The notes: a model not told the origin generated them from the sequence alone. DNA of 40,489 nt from a virus (IMGVR_UViG_3300030116_003141:2488-42976), one strand, 5' to 3'; shown: positions 28,101-37,321, counted from the first letter of the stretch. Program-made: numbers and translations.

Positions 28101-29568
28101 ACATATTCATTTTTGCGCCAGGAAATGGATTTTTACCTCCTGCGTCTGCGTTAATCTTTGATGCTATTTGTCTATTAGTACCTGTTATTGTTTTTACTTT
28201 GTTATCATCTATAGCAGATTTTTTAACAATAAATTCTCCACCTTCTACTTCTATAGGAATACCGCCTTCAGCATGAGAAGGGCCATATAACATACCTCCT
28301 AATTCTGCATAAGCAATTTTACCTGTGTCTGTAAGGCCAGATATATATTCAGATATTTGTTTTGCTTGCTTTTCTTTATAAGCTTCATAAGAAGCTTTGC
28401 TTTCTTCTCCTTGTAGATAAGTCATATGCTCAAACTGTTGTTTTCTCATATGCCTTTTTGCCTTTCTTCCAACACCAAAAAGTTTACTAAAAGCTTCTGC
28501 TCCAAATTCTGCAATATTACCTATAAGCCTACCTGCTGCAACATTACCACCAGTTAAAATAGTACCAAGAGCAAAACCAACACCTTCTGCTGCGGCACCA
28601 TACTTTTGAGCTCTTGCTTCTTTTAACATAGTTGTTTGAGATTTTTTGTCGTAAGCTATGTCATCAGGACTATCTTTATAAAAGTCTTTATACCCTCTAA
28701 CACCAGATGAATAGTCGCTAACCATTTCCATACCCGTCATGGCAACAGCAGCTACATCAGCCACCTTTCCCAATGCACTACCACCTGCTTGCTCTCCTAC
28801 CTGTTCTTGAGCGCTTGTACCTACAGCATCTAAATTTATTTGTGTACCCATTTGTGCTGCAGAGTCAGAAAAAGGACCATAATAATTACCCGTTGTCGTA
28901 AGAACATTAGAATTTATTTGATTTGCATCAATTTGATATAAATCATCAGGAGTAATAACATTACCTCCACTTTGATATTTTTTCATACCACTTCTATCTT
29001 GCCATTTTTTAAATTCCATATCTTTATGTTCTTTAGTCATGTTATCAAAACTTACCATTGTATTTTTAGTACCTGGCACTTTAAATTTTTTTTTATGATG
29101 CTTACCCCATACTTCAAAAACTTGTTCAGAAGTAGGTTTATCATCACCGTATATTAAATTTTGATAATCTTTAGCAGAATCTCCATACATCATATCAGCA
29201 ATAAAAACTGCATCTTGAGTTCCTGGTTGTAAATAAGAAACATTAGGTTGAGCTTGTTTACTTACCTGATAAAAAGTTTTGTCTTTTGGTTTTGTATCAA
29301 AATTTGCATTTATAAAATTTGTTAATCTATTAGTAGCTGTTTTAGCGTGATTACTTGCGCCCATCTCCATTTGATATGCACCTCTTGCAGGTCCACCATC
29401 TTTTTGTGATGCAGCATAATTACCACCACTTTCCATATTACGAATAGCCTCTGATATTATATTTACAGACGTAGTATCTGCACCCCTACTTAATAATTCA
29501 TCATACATAGCAGTACGCATAGGGTTGTACTTTTTTGCTGGGTCTATGTGATTTTTATTATGAGGCAT
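28093..29568 (-). CDS. 491-aa protein with N-terminal SLT-like domain and GGIPIEVEGGE motif
   Basis: Residues ~35-130 look like a soluble lytic transglycosylase domain: I-I-S-E-A-I-R-N-M-E-S-G-G with candidate catalytic E46, followed by DGGPARGAYQME (57-68). Around 300-370 there are Gly/Ala-rich hydrophobic segments (GFALGTILTGGNVAAGRLIG) that could enter a membrane. Near the C-terminus (428-450) is YGPSHAEGGIPIEVEGGEF, a motif I know from phage tail-internal and tape-measure-like proteins. Together this suggests an ejected protein that opens peptidoglycan and perhaps helps form a channel. It starts at the ATG sharing a base with the stop of the 1538-aa gene (TAATG). Confidence 0.65.
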   Translation of the reverse strand: MPHNKNHIDPAKKYNPMRTAMYDELLSRGADTTSVNIISEAIRNMESGGNYAASQKDGGPARGAYQMEMGASNHAKTATNRLTNFINANFDTKPKDKTFYQVSKQAQPNVSYLQPGTQDAVFIADMMYGDSAKDYQNLIYGDDKPTSEQVFEVWGKHHKKKFKVPGTKNTMVSFDNMTKEHKDMEFKKWQDRSGMKKYQSGGNVITPDDLYQIDANQINSNVLTTTGNYYGPFSDSAAQMGTQINLDAVGTSAQEQVGEQAGGSALGKVADVAAVAMTGMEMVSDYSSGVRGYKDFYKDSPDDIAYDKKSQTTMLKEARAQKYGAAAEGVGFALGTILTGGNVAAGRLIGNIAEFGAEAFSKLFGVGRKAKRHMRKQQFEHMTYLQGEESKASYEAYKEKQAKQISEYISGLTDTGKIAYAELGGMLYGPSHAEGGIPIEVEGGEFIVKKSAIDDNKVKTITGTNRQIASKINADAGGKNPFPGAKMNMYG

Positions 29569-32500
29569 TATATAATATTTTTTCTATAATGAGTTGTTGC
29601 TGAAAATACATTTATTGCGTTAGCTGTATTAGCCGCTTCAGTCATTTTTATTTTAACATAGTTTCCTTTAAACCTACCAGATGTTTTATGTATAGGAACT
29701 ATTTGTTTACCTACAACTACTTTATCAATATCTGTTGCAGTTAAATCTAAAGTAGCTGCATCATCCACATTTGTGTTGTATACAAATGTACTAAAAATAC
29801 CTGTACCTGGACTTCCATCAAAAGATATAGAAACTTTATCAAAAACTTTTAAAGAACCTACCTCTTCATTATTTACAAATTCAACGTATGGAGCTAATAA
29901 AGTTTCTCCATAAAATTCATTATATGTTGTTGCTGTACTATCGTGAGAATAAACTGTATACCTTAAAGCAGAGCCACTAGGTACTGGAGTTCCATGCTTA
30001 TGACCTACACTATATAAATATTCCTTGTGAGCAGTATTAATTAAAGTATTGTAACTTCTTTTAGAAGTAAAAGCTCCAATAGCTTCATCATAACATATAT
30101 TAAGATAATTTAAAGCTCCAGAGTCATAATAACTAATACTAAACATTACTTCATTAAAAAAAGGATTATAAGATATGTTTATACCTCCGGAATTATAAGT
30201 AGATAACAATAAAGGGTTATCACTTAATCTTATTTTTCTTAATGGAGTTAATGCATTAGAACAACTTTTTACAGTAGATAAATCTACCACCATTTTAGGG
30301 CTTTTAGCATCTACTTCACATATAGTGTTATTATCATTGTCATACCAATATAAACCTAAGTCAGTCGCTAAAGCATTCATTCTGTGCCTGCTTCCGTATT
30401 TAGTGCTTATGTAATCATTTCTTTCTATTACGTTACCAGCTCCTAATGCTGACTGAATAGCAATAGCAGAACCGTCTTCACTTTGTATTAAAGCTCTAGA
30501 ATTTATAGAAAGAATAGAAACTGCTTTTTCTTGTATAGCGTATATGTTATTTCTAAAGTTTATTATATTATTTACACCGCCATGATTTGCATCTACTTCA
30601 AAATTTTCATTAGCATCAAATTTAGAAAAAGCATCTTGTGTTTGTCCAGCTACTTTTATATTAGATATAGCTATTACATTTTTATATTCATTAACTATAG
30701 GTATTGCAGATTGTTTTGCTGGAAAGCTTTTTAAATTATTTTCAGCACCATATGCTGTGTTTAAAACAAATTCATCTTCTTTATCTAATTGAGGTAAATT
30801 TTTACCAAAATAAACGCCTGAACGCATATCAGTATTTATAGAAGACTCAACTGGAAAAACCACACCTTCAGTCCATAAAGCTGTTGTGTCGCTAGGAAAA
30901 CTAGGTCTAAAGCATTTACTAAGCGAGAACATGTTTAAGTATGTATCACCACCAAATACAGGTAAAATCATTTCATCACTAGTTATATCGTCCCCGTGTA
31001 AAGAAGCTCCTGTGCTAATCCATCTTGTAGTTTCAAAATTAGTTAATGAATTACCACCATATTGACCAGAGTTTACAGTAATTTGTCTAATAATTTTACC
31101 ATATGGTTTACATGCAGCGTAATTTTCACCCTCTACAAGTGGTGTATTTAAAGCTACTGAAGCGCTACTCATGGTAAAATAACTACCGTCATTTTGTGCT
31201 AACATTAAAGTTCTATTACTATGCATGTTAACCTTTTGTCCATCTGCTTGTATAAGAGCAGCACTTGTGTGTAAATAACTAATTGTATCAGAACTATCAG
31301 TATAATGCCTACAAGCATTTACATAGTCTTTAGTTTTATTATCAAGTAAAGCTGAATTTACAACCTCAAAAGGACCTACATTCTGACCATAATGTATTGC
31401 TTTTGTCCAATGACCTTTTTCATCATAATCGTGAATAGGTATATTACCTTCTTGGCAATAGTATCTTGTATAGTAAGAATTTCTTCTATTGTCATCACGC
31501 GCGTTAGTATCAGTTAAAGTTACAACAGATTCATTATCTGTATGTATAGCATAATGATGGTCAATATCTCCTGAAACTCCGCGAACATCAGTTTTATTAC
31601 CTGCGTTAGATTTTAACACATTACTACCACCACCGTCAGGCAAATCTGCATCAGCAATATAATGACAATTAAATTTACATTCTATCTTTATAAAATCATT
31701 TGCGCTATGAGTGTAACTATGAAGGCCAAATAAAACATCTGGAGAATCTAATGTGTATATTTCTGAGTATGAGGCGTTTGGACCAAAAGAGCTGTCACCT
31801 GTTACTTGAGTAAAAAGATTTAACTTTTCATTTGCGTATCTATTTTTTAAACTTCCATTAACAGAAGAATTATTCATTTCTAAAGTTTGATTTAACAAAC
31901 CTGCACATACAACTCTTTTGTCAGTATCATTTCTTTCTGCTCTTACAATACTAAAACCTGATATTTTATCTCTAACAGCAGAACTAAGTCTTACTCTAAA
32001 TTCTGGATACAATATAAAACCTCTACCTGATTCATCACATAACACATATTCCGTAGGAGTTCCTGCGCCTCCTTCTGTTACGCTATAATCACCAACAGTT
32101 GTTCCTAAATATCTATATTTATCTCCTGCTGAAGGAAACCTTATATCACCTATAGGGTATGAAAATGTTTGATTACCATCTTTATCATAAAACTGAATAC
32201 CAAAACGATATATTTCGTCTCTCATGTATCCTACATATTTATTTGCAAATACAGGGTTTTTATAATTATTGTAATAACCATCTTCACCATTTCTAGCTAT
32301 AGGTCCAAAAAATGGAGCTCTTGCGTAACCTGTGTTATTACCATCTGCATTTGTAAAATTATGGTAGTAATCTATTTTATCTAAATCACATTCTTTTAAT
32401 TTAAAAGTAACATACACCCCATTTACATCTCCACCTGAATGATAACCAGGAGTGCTGGCTCCAAACATAGGTATAGTATTTGAAGTTTTTCCTTCAGCAT

Positions 32501-34184
32501 ATCTAAAAAAAGTTTCATCAGTATGAGTTTTTTTATAAACATCAGCTTGATACAAACTTGTACTATGATATTCGCTGTCAGCTACATATGCACCACTAGC
32601 AGGTGAGGTCATAAAAGAAGCAAAATTACTAGCATCATCATGCTTGTAAGTTTTTACCCTAAATGTAGTATTGTCCGTAATTAAATTTCCTACTGTGTTT
32701 TTTAAATTTGCTGCTAATAACCTGTTGTCTTTTACTGCTAAATCTTGAGCAATATCCCAAGTATTTTTTTTAGAAAGAACTTCTTCGGCAGTAATAACAG
32801 TTGTATTTTCATTTCCTGAATGTGTAATTCTAATTAAAGATTCAGATATAACTTCATCTTTTAATAAGAAAAAAGCAGCAGAACCTATTTCATCTAAATA
32901 TTGTATACCTATGAGTTGTATTCTGCTATATATTGTTGAAGGATTGCTTACTTTTAAAGTAACAGATTTACCTGAAGATTCTGCTACTGTACCTCCTACA
33001 GCTTGAGAATACTCTGAACCTTTTGATGATTTAAATAAAGGAGTTGGATTAGTTATTGGGGATGTTACAGATAGTTTACCATCTGAAGTTACTAACCTAT
33101 AACAATAAGACCAACTACCGCAATTAATGCTTCCACTATCTTGTACAGTTTCTATTTCTAATGGAAGTAATGGCGATTTTGCAAAAAGATTAAAATCATC
33201 AGCAGAAGTAAACGTAGAGTAGTAATCACCAGTAGCATTTAAATTAACTGTTTTAATTGGGTTTACACCATCTGTCCAATACAACCTATTGTAATGCTCA
33301 TTTTCTTCTATTTTTTGAGCTTGTATTGACGATGTTTCTGTTAAACCAAAGTCACCCATAACAACTGGTGTTACGCCAAAAAACAATCCATCTTCATCTG
33401 TAGTAAACTTTACTACAGCTTGTAAATTAGCCGTGTAATAACAAACTGCTGCAATGTAATCAGAAAAAGAAGTTAACGATATAGGTTTTAATTTTATTTT
33501 AGTTTCTCCAACAAAAGAAGTAAAAGTTACACCATCGTTAACGCTATCGGTAGTGGAATTTGAAAATGTAGTTATAAAACTAATATTCTGGACATCCACA
33601 CCTTGAGTTATAGGAAAAAACCATAACTCTTGTGAATTCCCTTTTGGTAAAGGAGAAACATCACTTCTAGTACCTATCATTACTTGCATAACTGAAGTAA
33701 AGTTAGGGTCACTTATCATTTGGTCGTAAACATGTCCTAAAACTTTGTCAGCATTTGAATTTGTAGTGTCAGGTGCTGGTGACCAATTTGTACCAGATGA
33801 AAAATCTACATCATAATAATTTTGGTTAGAACTTCCGTCGTTAAATTGATAATTTGCAGTTGCTGCATCTGTAAAAGCAAATCTTATATTTGTTATTGCA
33901 TTTGGGTTTACTGCTCCTCCGTCTACCCACCAGTTTTGAGTAGTAGGTCTAAATCTCCAACCTGTAAGTTGTATAATACCTGCTGCTTTATTAGATTGTA
34001 AATTTTGTAAGGCACCTAAATCGCCATCTTTATTGTTGATTCTTACATTTAAACCATCAGTATATTGGTCGTTACCAATAAGATGCTCATCTGTATCGGT
34101 ATTCATACCTTTATAAAATACATTAGCTTTTTTACCACCAACAAGCGCAGAAAGCTGTTTTTTTAATGAAGATTCTTTAGCCAT
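29568..34184 (-). CDS. 1538-aa tail stabilisation/muzzle-like protein
   Basis: A large, mostly beta protein without membrane segments. Near the N-terminus it has F-Y-K-G-M-N-T-D-T-D-E-H-L-I ... Y-T-D-G-L-N-V-R-I, a pattern (KGxNxDxDxxLL...Y.D.xNxR) that I associate with the big tail 'stabilisation' or muzzle proteins of crAss-like and other Bacteroidetes short-tailed phages. The remainder alternates strands and Asn/Asp/Ser loops, with NNIINFRNNIYAIQEKAVSI and LYWYDNDNNTICEV resembling propeller-like blades. It comes directly after the connector proteins, where a tail-tube or muzzle gene is expected. Both ends share a base with their neighbours (TAATG on each side). The role is assigned by motif, length and position. 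Confidence 0.6.
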   Translation of the reverse strand: MAKESSLKKQLSALVGGKKANVFYKGMNTDTDEHLIGNDQYTDGLNVRINNKDGDLGALQNLQSNKAAGIIQLTGWRFRPTTQNWWVDGGAVNPNAITNIRFAFTDAATANYQFNDGSSNQNYYDVDFSSGTNWSPAPDTTNSNADKVLGHVYDQMISDPNFTSVMQVMIGTRSDVSPLPKGNSQELWFFPITQGVDVQNISFITTFSNSTTDSVNDGVTFTSFVGETKIKLKPISLTSFSDYIAAVCYYTANLQAVVKFTTDEDGLFFGVTPVVMGDFGLTETSSIQAQKIEENEHYNRLYWTDGVNPIKTVNLNATGDYYSTFTSADDFNLFAKSPLLPLEIETVQDSGSINCGSWSYCYRLVTSDGKLSVTSPITNPTPLFKSSKGSEYSQAVGGTVAESSGKSVTLKVSNPSTIYSRIQLIGIQYLDEIGSAAFFLLKDEVISESLIRITHSGNENTTVITAEEVLSKKNTWDIAQDLAVKDNRLLAANLKNTVGNLITDNTTFRVKTYKHDDASNFASFMTSPASGAYVADSEYHSTSLYQADVYKKTHTDETFFRYAEGKTSNTIPMFGASTPGYHSGGDVNGVYVTFKLKECDLDKIDYYHNFTNADGNNTGYARAPFFGPIARNGEDGYYNNYKNPVFANKYVGYMRDEIYRFGIQFYDKDGNQTFSYPIGDIRFPSAGDKYRYLGTTVGDYSVTEGGAGTPTEYVLCDESGRGFILYPEFRVRLSSAVRDKISGFSIVRAERNDTDKRVVCAGLLNQTLEMNNSSVNGSLKNRYANEKLNLFTQVTGDSSFGPNASYSEIYTLDSPDVLFGLHSYTHSANDFIKIECKFNCHYIADADLPDGGGSNVLKSNAGNKTDVRGVSGDIDHHYAIHTDNESVVTLTDTNARDDNRRNSYYTRYYCQEGNIPIHDYDEKGHWTKAIHYGQNVGPFEVVNSALLDNKTKDYVNACRHYTDSSDTISYLHTSAALIQADGQKVNMHSNRTLMLAQNDGSYFTMSSASVALNTPLVEGENYAACKPYGKIIRQITVNSGQYGGNSLTNFETTRWISTGASLHGDDITSDEMILPVFGGDTYLNMFSLSKCFRPSFPSDTTALWTEGVVFPVESSINTDMRSGVYFGKNLPQLDKEDEFVLNTAYGAENNLKSFPAKQSAIPIVNEYKNVIAISNIKVAGQTQDAFSKFDANENFEVDANHGGVNNIINFRNNIYAIQEKAVSILSINSRALIQSEDGSAIAIQSALGAGNVIERNDYISTKYGSRHRMNALATDLGLYWYDNDNNTICEVDAKSPKMVVDLSTVKSCSNALTPLRKIRLSDNPLLLSTYNSGGINISYNPFFNEVMFSISYYDSGALNYLNICYDEAIGAFTSKRSYNTLINTAHKEYLYSVGHKHGTPVPSGSALRYTVYSHDSTATTYNEFYGETLLAPYVEFVNNEEVGSLKVFDKVSISFDGSPGTGIFSTFVYNTNVDDAATLDLTATDIDKVVVGKQIVPIHKTSGRFKGNYVKIKMTEAANTANAINVFSATTHYRKNII

Positions 34185-34825
34185 TATATATCAAGATTTG
34201 AATAACCAGAATGTATAGGGATTAAACTATTCCATATTTTATAAATATTTCTCATTTGGTTTTTGTTAGGCATGTTATCATTACCTCTAGCCTGAGCACA
34301 TAATCTATTCCATTCTTGTTTCATATCCATATAAATAAATCTTGGCAACTTTTGATTATAATAATCTCTAGCTTTATATTTATACATTATATAATGAGAT
34401 ACAGCATCTTCGTGATTAGCCTCTATAGTAGGGTAACCATCGTCGTCTGTTTCTAATGCAATATAACTGATTTGTATTTCAGAGTCAGGAACAATAGAAA
34501 ATTGTATAAAGCCACTACTTAAATAATATTTATAATTTAAATCTTGGCTATTAGATGTTTTAAATGATTTTATTTGTGGTTGATAATATATATCATTTGA
34601 ATTTTTTACATCTATAACTTCTATTAAATCTGTAGGTAAAGCAGCTTGTTTATTTGTAATAGAAAGAGTTACTTCTTTATTTACAAATGTTTTAAATGTA
34701 CCTATCTTCTTTTCTGCTTCAAAAGCCCACTCTACAAAGGTATTAAATTCTCTAGCCGCATCTTGTACGTCTAAATTTCTAATAACTGCTGCTACTACTT
34801 GTTTAACACTAATTCGTGGTTGCAT
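34184..34825 (-). CDS. 213-aa head-tail connector / tail hub-like protein
   Basis: The N-terminus is helical and contains FNTFVEWAFEAEKKIGTF, then strands with L-S-I-T-N-K-Q-A-A-L-P-T-D-L-I-E-V-I-D-V. Further on, ISYIALETDDDGYPTIEANHE leads to a helix (AVSHYIMYKYKARDYY). The combination of 'AEKKIG', 'A-x-LP-x-DL-x-x-I-x-V', and 'I-x-Y-x-x-x-x-x-D-x-DG-x-P-x-I' recurs in connector and hub proteins of Bacteroidetes phages as I remember them. It begins one base after the 140-aa gene and shares a base with the muzzle-like gene. Connector or hub is inferred; which ring position it occupies cannot be told. Confidence 0.55.
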   Translation of the reverse strand: MQPRISVKQVVAAVIRNLDVQDAAREFNTFVEWAFEAEKKIGTFKTFVNKEVTLSITNKQAALPTDLIEVIDVKNSNDIYYQPQIKSFKTSNSQDLNYKYYLSSGFIQFSIVPDSEIQISYIALETDDDGYPTIEANHEDAVSHYIMYKYKARDYYNQKLPRFIYMDMKQEWNRLCAQARGNDNMPNKNQMRNIYKIWNSLIPIHSGYSNLDI

Positions 34826-34826
34826 A

Positions 34827-35249
34827 CTAATATTCTTTTACAGTATTAATTAACTCTTTAAATCTTCTTAAAGGTAATATCTTATACCTTTTATATTGTG
34901 ATGCCCTTTCCCAAACCAACTTATTATAGTAATCATTCAATATAGGCACTTTATATTTAACTATTTTTCCTGTCTTTTCAGATTCATTTACATCTATCTG
35001 TACATGAAAAGGTCGTTTATGTAATTCTTTTTTTATATATACTTGCCCCATCTTTTTAGGCATTTGTATTTTTTCTTTTTCTTTTGCTACCTGTTTTATA
35101 AATTCTGTTAAAAACAATATTATAATGTTAAAGTAAACAGAATAAGACATTTGTTTATTATTAAATATAAGGCCTTTTCGAATTGTTCTGTATATATCTT
35201 TAAGGCTAACATATTTATCTTTGTACTTCTTTAGATTGAGTTTTTTCAT
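34827..35249 (-). CDS. 140-aa basic protein in the connector cluster, unknown
   Basis: A Lys/Arg/Tyr-rich protein with one hydrophobic stretch around residues 36-54 (SYSVYFNIIILFLTEFIKQV), which may be an amphipathic helix rather than a membrane span. It is followed by Q-M-P-K-K-M-G-Q-V-Y-I-K-K, K-Y-K-V-P-I-L-N-D-Y-Y and a C-terminal W-E-R-A-S-Q-Y-K-R-Y-K-I-L-P-L-R-R. The P-x-x-M-G-x-[VI]-x-I-x-K pattern looks conserved, but I cannot name a family. The ATG at 35249 lies 35 bases inside the previous gene. The next internal ATG would remove the first ~33 residues, so the early start is preferred. Position suggests a head-tail joining role. Confidence 0.6.
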   Translation of the reverse strand: MKKLNLKKYKDKYVSLKDIYRTIRKGLIFNNKQMSYSVYFNIIILFLTEFIKQVAKEKEKIQMPKKMGQVYIKKELHKRPFHVQIDVNESEKTGKIVKYKVPILNDYYNKLVWERASQYKRYKILPLRRFKELINTVKEY

Positions 35250-35865
35250 CTGTTTGGTTATTTGGAGTGTTAGCAGATAGATTGTAAAGCATTACAACTT
35301 CTTTTCCAATAATCTCTTGAGTTAACACACTTAATAATTCTTCTGGCATTGGATAATCTGTTGTATCATCATCTACATAAGAACTAACTTCAGTAGGGTT
35401 AGAAAATACAGCTTTAATTTCTAATCTACCACCAGAACTAACAGAGTCGCCTTCAAAAACAAATATTTTAGTATCTGCTAATGAAGCATACTTTCTAGAT
35501 ACACTACTCATAAATCTTGACGATTGAGCAAACATTCTATCATGGTCTTGCACGATAGGTAATAACTCCATAGAAGCATCTACAGCAGACGAATCTCTAA
35601 AAGCTATACTTCTTATAGCCCTGTTGTTATTAAAGCCTACTAACGGCTTTAAAGCTGCTCCTGCAGAAGAAGGAGTTAAAACATCTATTTGATAACAAGC
35701 TTCAGATGTCTTTCTACCATTGTCTGTATACTTTAATAATAATTCTGCTCTTTTAACATGAATCATATATTTAATTTGACGTAATGATAAATTAGAATCA
35801 TCAGAACCTACACCGCCTTCTACGATGTTTTTAATGTTGTACGCTATTTCATTTAATGTTGCCAT
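35215..35865 (-). CDS. 216-aa ring/connector-like protein
   Basis: The N-terminus reads MATLNEIAYNIKNIVEGG, then S-D-D-S-N-L-S-L-R-Q-I-K-Y-M-I-H-V-K-R-A-E-L-L. The order 'NEIAYN ... D-[DE] ... LS-x-RQI-x-x-x-I-x-x-x-RA' is one I recall from ring proteins below the portal in crAss-like phages. The C-terminal part holds Y-P-M-P-E-E-L-L-S-V-L-T-Q-E-I-I-G-K-E, typical of the helix that ends these adaptors. It opens right after a terminator hairpin, so its transcripts either read through or start from a promoter I cannot see. The stop lies 35 bases inside the next gene. Confidence 0.55.
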   Translation of the reverse strand: MATLNEIAYNIKNIVEGGVGSDDSNLSLRQIKYMIHVKRAELLLKYTDNGRKTSEACYQIDVLTPSSAGAALKPLVGFNNNRAIRSIAFRDSSAVDASMELLPIVQDHDRMFAQSSRFMSSVSRKYASLADTKIFVFEGDSVSSGGRLEIKAVFSNPTEVSSYVDDDTTDYPMPEELLSVLTQEIIGKEVVMLYNLSANTPNNQTDEKTQSKEVQR

Positions 35866-35877
35866 ATCTTATTTTTT

Positions 35878-35920
35878 TAAAAAGAAAGAGCGGTGCAGTG
35901 AACACCACAGCCGCTCTTTC
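35878..35920 (-). terminator. Intrinsic terminator with 10-bp stem
   Basis: The perfect inverted repeat GAAAGAGCGG / CCGCTCTTTC (35884-35893 with 35911-35920) encloses a 17-base loop. On the minus strand it is followed at once by TTTTT. It fills most of the 79-base gap after the 214-aa gene. The loop is larger than usual, and the U-run is followed by A's. Confidence 0.65.
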
Positions 35921-35944
35921 AAAGCAAGGGAGCAAAAAGCACCG

Positions 35945-36589
35945 TTATTTGCTACGTTTAGGACTACCACCACCTAAAACCGTATTTCTTTCAAGAACCT
36001 CTGCTTGCATAAGCTGGTATCTTGGGTCTCCTAGCGTTTGTAATATTTTTCTCGCAGCAATTTGAGCTATTTCTTCATATGTATGACCTGGCAAATCTGT
36101 GTAATCGTTAGAATACTGCAAATATGTCAAGTCAATAGAAGTTGTTGATGTTAATCCTAATACTTTTAAACTACCACCTTCTTCATAAATAACAGGATTG
36201 TTATTGTCTGCTTTATTAAAAGGGTCGTTTAAATAAGCTGAATAATCAGCTATCTGTATAATTTTTACAGAAGTAGTAGGTGAATTAGTAAGCCTAGCCG
36301 AAAGTAATCTATAATAAATTGGGTCAGTTTCTGAACTATTTAAAGTAGAAACAGCTACAGTAAATGGTGAAGCAAACGAAACCGTTTCTGTTCTAACCAT
36401 TTTTTCCAATTTATCTCTTGCATCTTGACTGGCTTCAAATATAGTATAATATTGTTGTAGGAATTCATCTACAGCCATTTCTATATACTCATTTAACTGG
36501 TCATTAGAAAAATATGCAGTATCCTCTCGGTCTACAATAGTTCTAATTCTATTTTGAAAATCAGTATCTGATGCAATTCCTAAAGCCAT
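35945..36589 (-). CDS. 214-aa head-completion/connector-like protein
   Basis: Starts with A-S-D-T-D-F-Q-N-R-I-R-T-I-V-D and continues F-S-N-D-Q-L-N-E-Y-I-E-M-A-V-D-E-F-L-Q-Q-Y-Y, the two-helix beginning common to adaptor (gp6/Gp10-like) connector proteins. A beta section follows (ETVSFASPFTVAVSTL ... SIDLTYLQYSNDYTDLP) and a last helix (EEIAQIAARKILQTLGD) before a short basic tail. Its place after the capsid genes and before other ring-like genes fits a protein attached to the portal. It starts three bases after the 226-aa gene and is followed by a strong hairpin terminator, so it ends a transcription unit. Confidence 0.5.
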   Translation of the reverse strand: MALGIASDTDFQNRIRTIVDREDTAYFSNDQLNEYIEMAVDEFLQQYYTIFEASQDARDKLEKMVRTETVSFASPFTVAVSTLNSSETDPIYYRLLSARLTNSPTTSVKIIQIADYSAYLNDPFNKADNNNPVIYEEGGSLKVLGLTSTTSIDLTYLQYSNDYTDLPGHTYEEIAQIAARKILQTLGDPRYQLMQAEVLERNTVLGGGSPKRSK

Positions 36590-36592
36590 TTA

Positions 36593-37273
36593 TTATGCTT
36601 TTACTTTAGTTTTTTTACTAGTTTTCTTAGGCTCTTCACCTCTTAATTCATGCTTAATTAACGCAAAAATATCTTTGTGTTCTTTAAGCCAAACAATAAC
36701 TTGCTCCTCGTTTGTCCCTATTGCTTCCTTACCGTACATAAAAGTACTATTTTTATAACTAAGATTTTTTGACTTAAGTGCGTCTACAATAAATACTCTG
36801 TAGTCTTTTTCTGGGTCAAAATGCACAGACATAAATTGTTCTGGGTTATCTTGTGCCATCTTAATTATTTTTGCTCTTAAAACTTCTGTATTAGACCTTA
36901 TATTCATCTTGCTTAACTTAGCAAAGTCTACAACATCTTTTACATTCATTTTAGCAGCTTCAATTACAGCTTGAGCAGCATCTAAAGTATTTTTAGTATC
37001 CAACTCTTCTTTTTGCTGCATGTCAGTTCTTGTCCAATGAGCAATTATTTCAGGGTGATTTTTTAACCAACTATCTGTTAGCATGTCACCTTCTATAGAT
37101 TTATTTAAAATAAAAGAAGCTTGATTTGTAACAAATGTAGTATTTAAACCATTTACATCTTTTAATTGATGTAGTTTACCAGTATTGTCTTTGTACTGAG
37201 TACCAAAATTAAAGTTGCTAATTCTGTTAAATTTATTGTGCTTGTACACAATTAAGTTTTTTGTAATCTCCAT
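36593..37273 (-). CDS. 226-aa structural-region protein, unknown
   Basis: The N-terminal third appears beta-rich (KNLIVYKHNKFNRISNFNFG), followed by T-D-S-W-L-K-N-H-P-E-I-I-A-H-W, and then long Ala/Lys/Glu-rich helices (DTKNTLDAAQAVIEAAKMNV). The C-terminus is basic and low in complexity (KKTSKKTKVKA), which could bind DNA or capsid surfaces. I do not recognise the family. It lies between the capsid terminator and the first connector-like gene, so a head-completion or auxiliary capsid role is plausible. The sequence before its ATG, AAAAAGCAAAATGG, is identical to that before the scaffold gene at 40345. Confidence 0.6.
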   Translation of the reverse strand: MEITKNLIVYKHNKFNRISNFNFGTQYKDNTGKLHQLKDVNGLNTTFVTNQASFILNKSIEGDMLTDSWLKNHPEIIAHWTRTDMQQKEELDTKNTLDAAQAVIEAAKMNVKDVVDFAKLSKMNIRSNTEVLRAKIIKMAQDNPEQFMSVHFDPEKDYRVFIVDALKSKNLSYKNSTFMYGKEAIGTNEEQVIVWLKEHKDIFALIKHELRGEEPKKTSKKTKVKA

Positions 37274-37296
37274 TTTGCTTTTTATTTAATTTAAGT

Positions 37297-37321
37297 TAAA
37301 AACACCCCCTCCGAAGAGGGG
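37297..37321 (-). terminator. Intrinsic terminator with UUCG tetraloop after the capsid genes
   Basis: The minus strand reads CCCCTC-TTCG-GAGGGG followed by GTGTTTTT. The 6-bp GC-rich stem closed by a C(UUCG)G loop is among the most stable hairpins known, and the T-run follows two to three bases later. It stands 26 bases after the stop of the decoration-like gene, in an otherwise AT-rich gap, and would limit capsid transcripts to scaffold, capsid and decoration genes. Confidence 0.8.
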
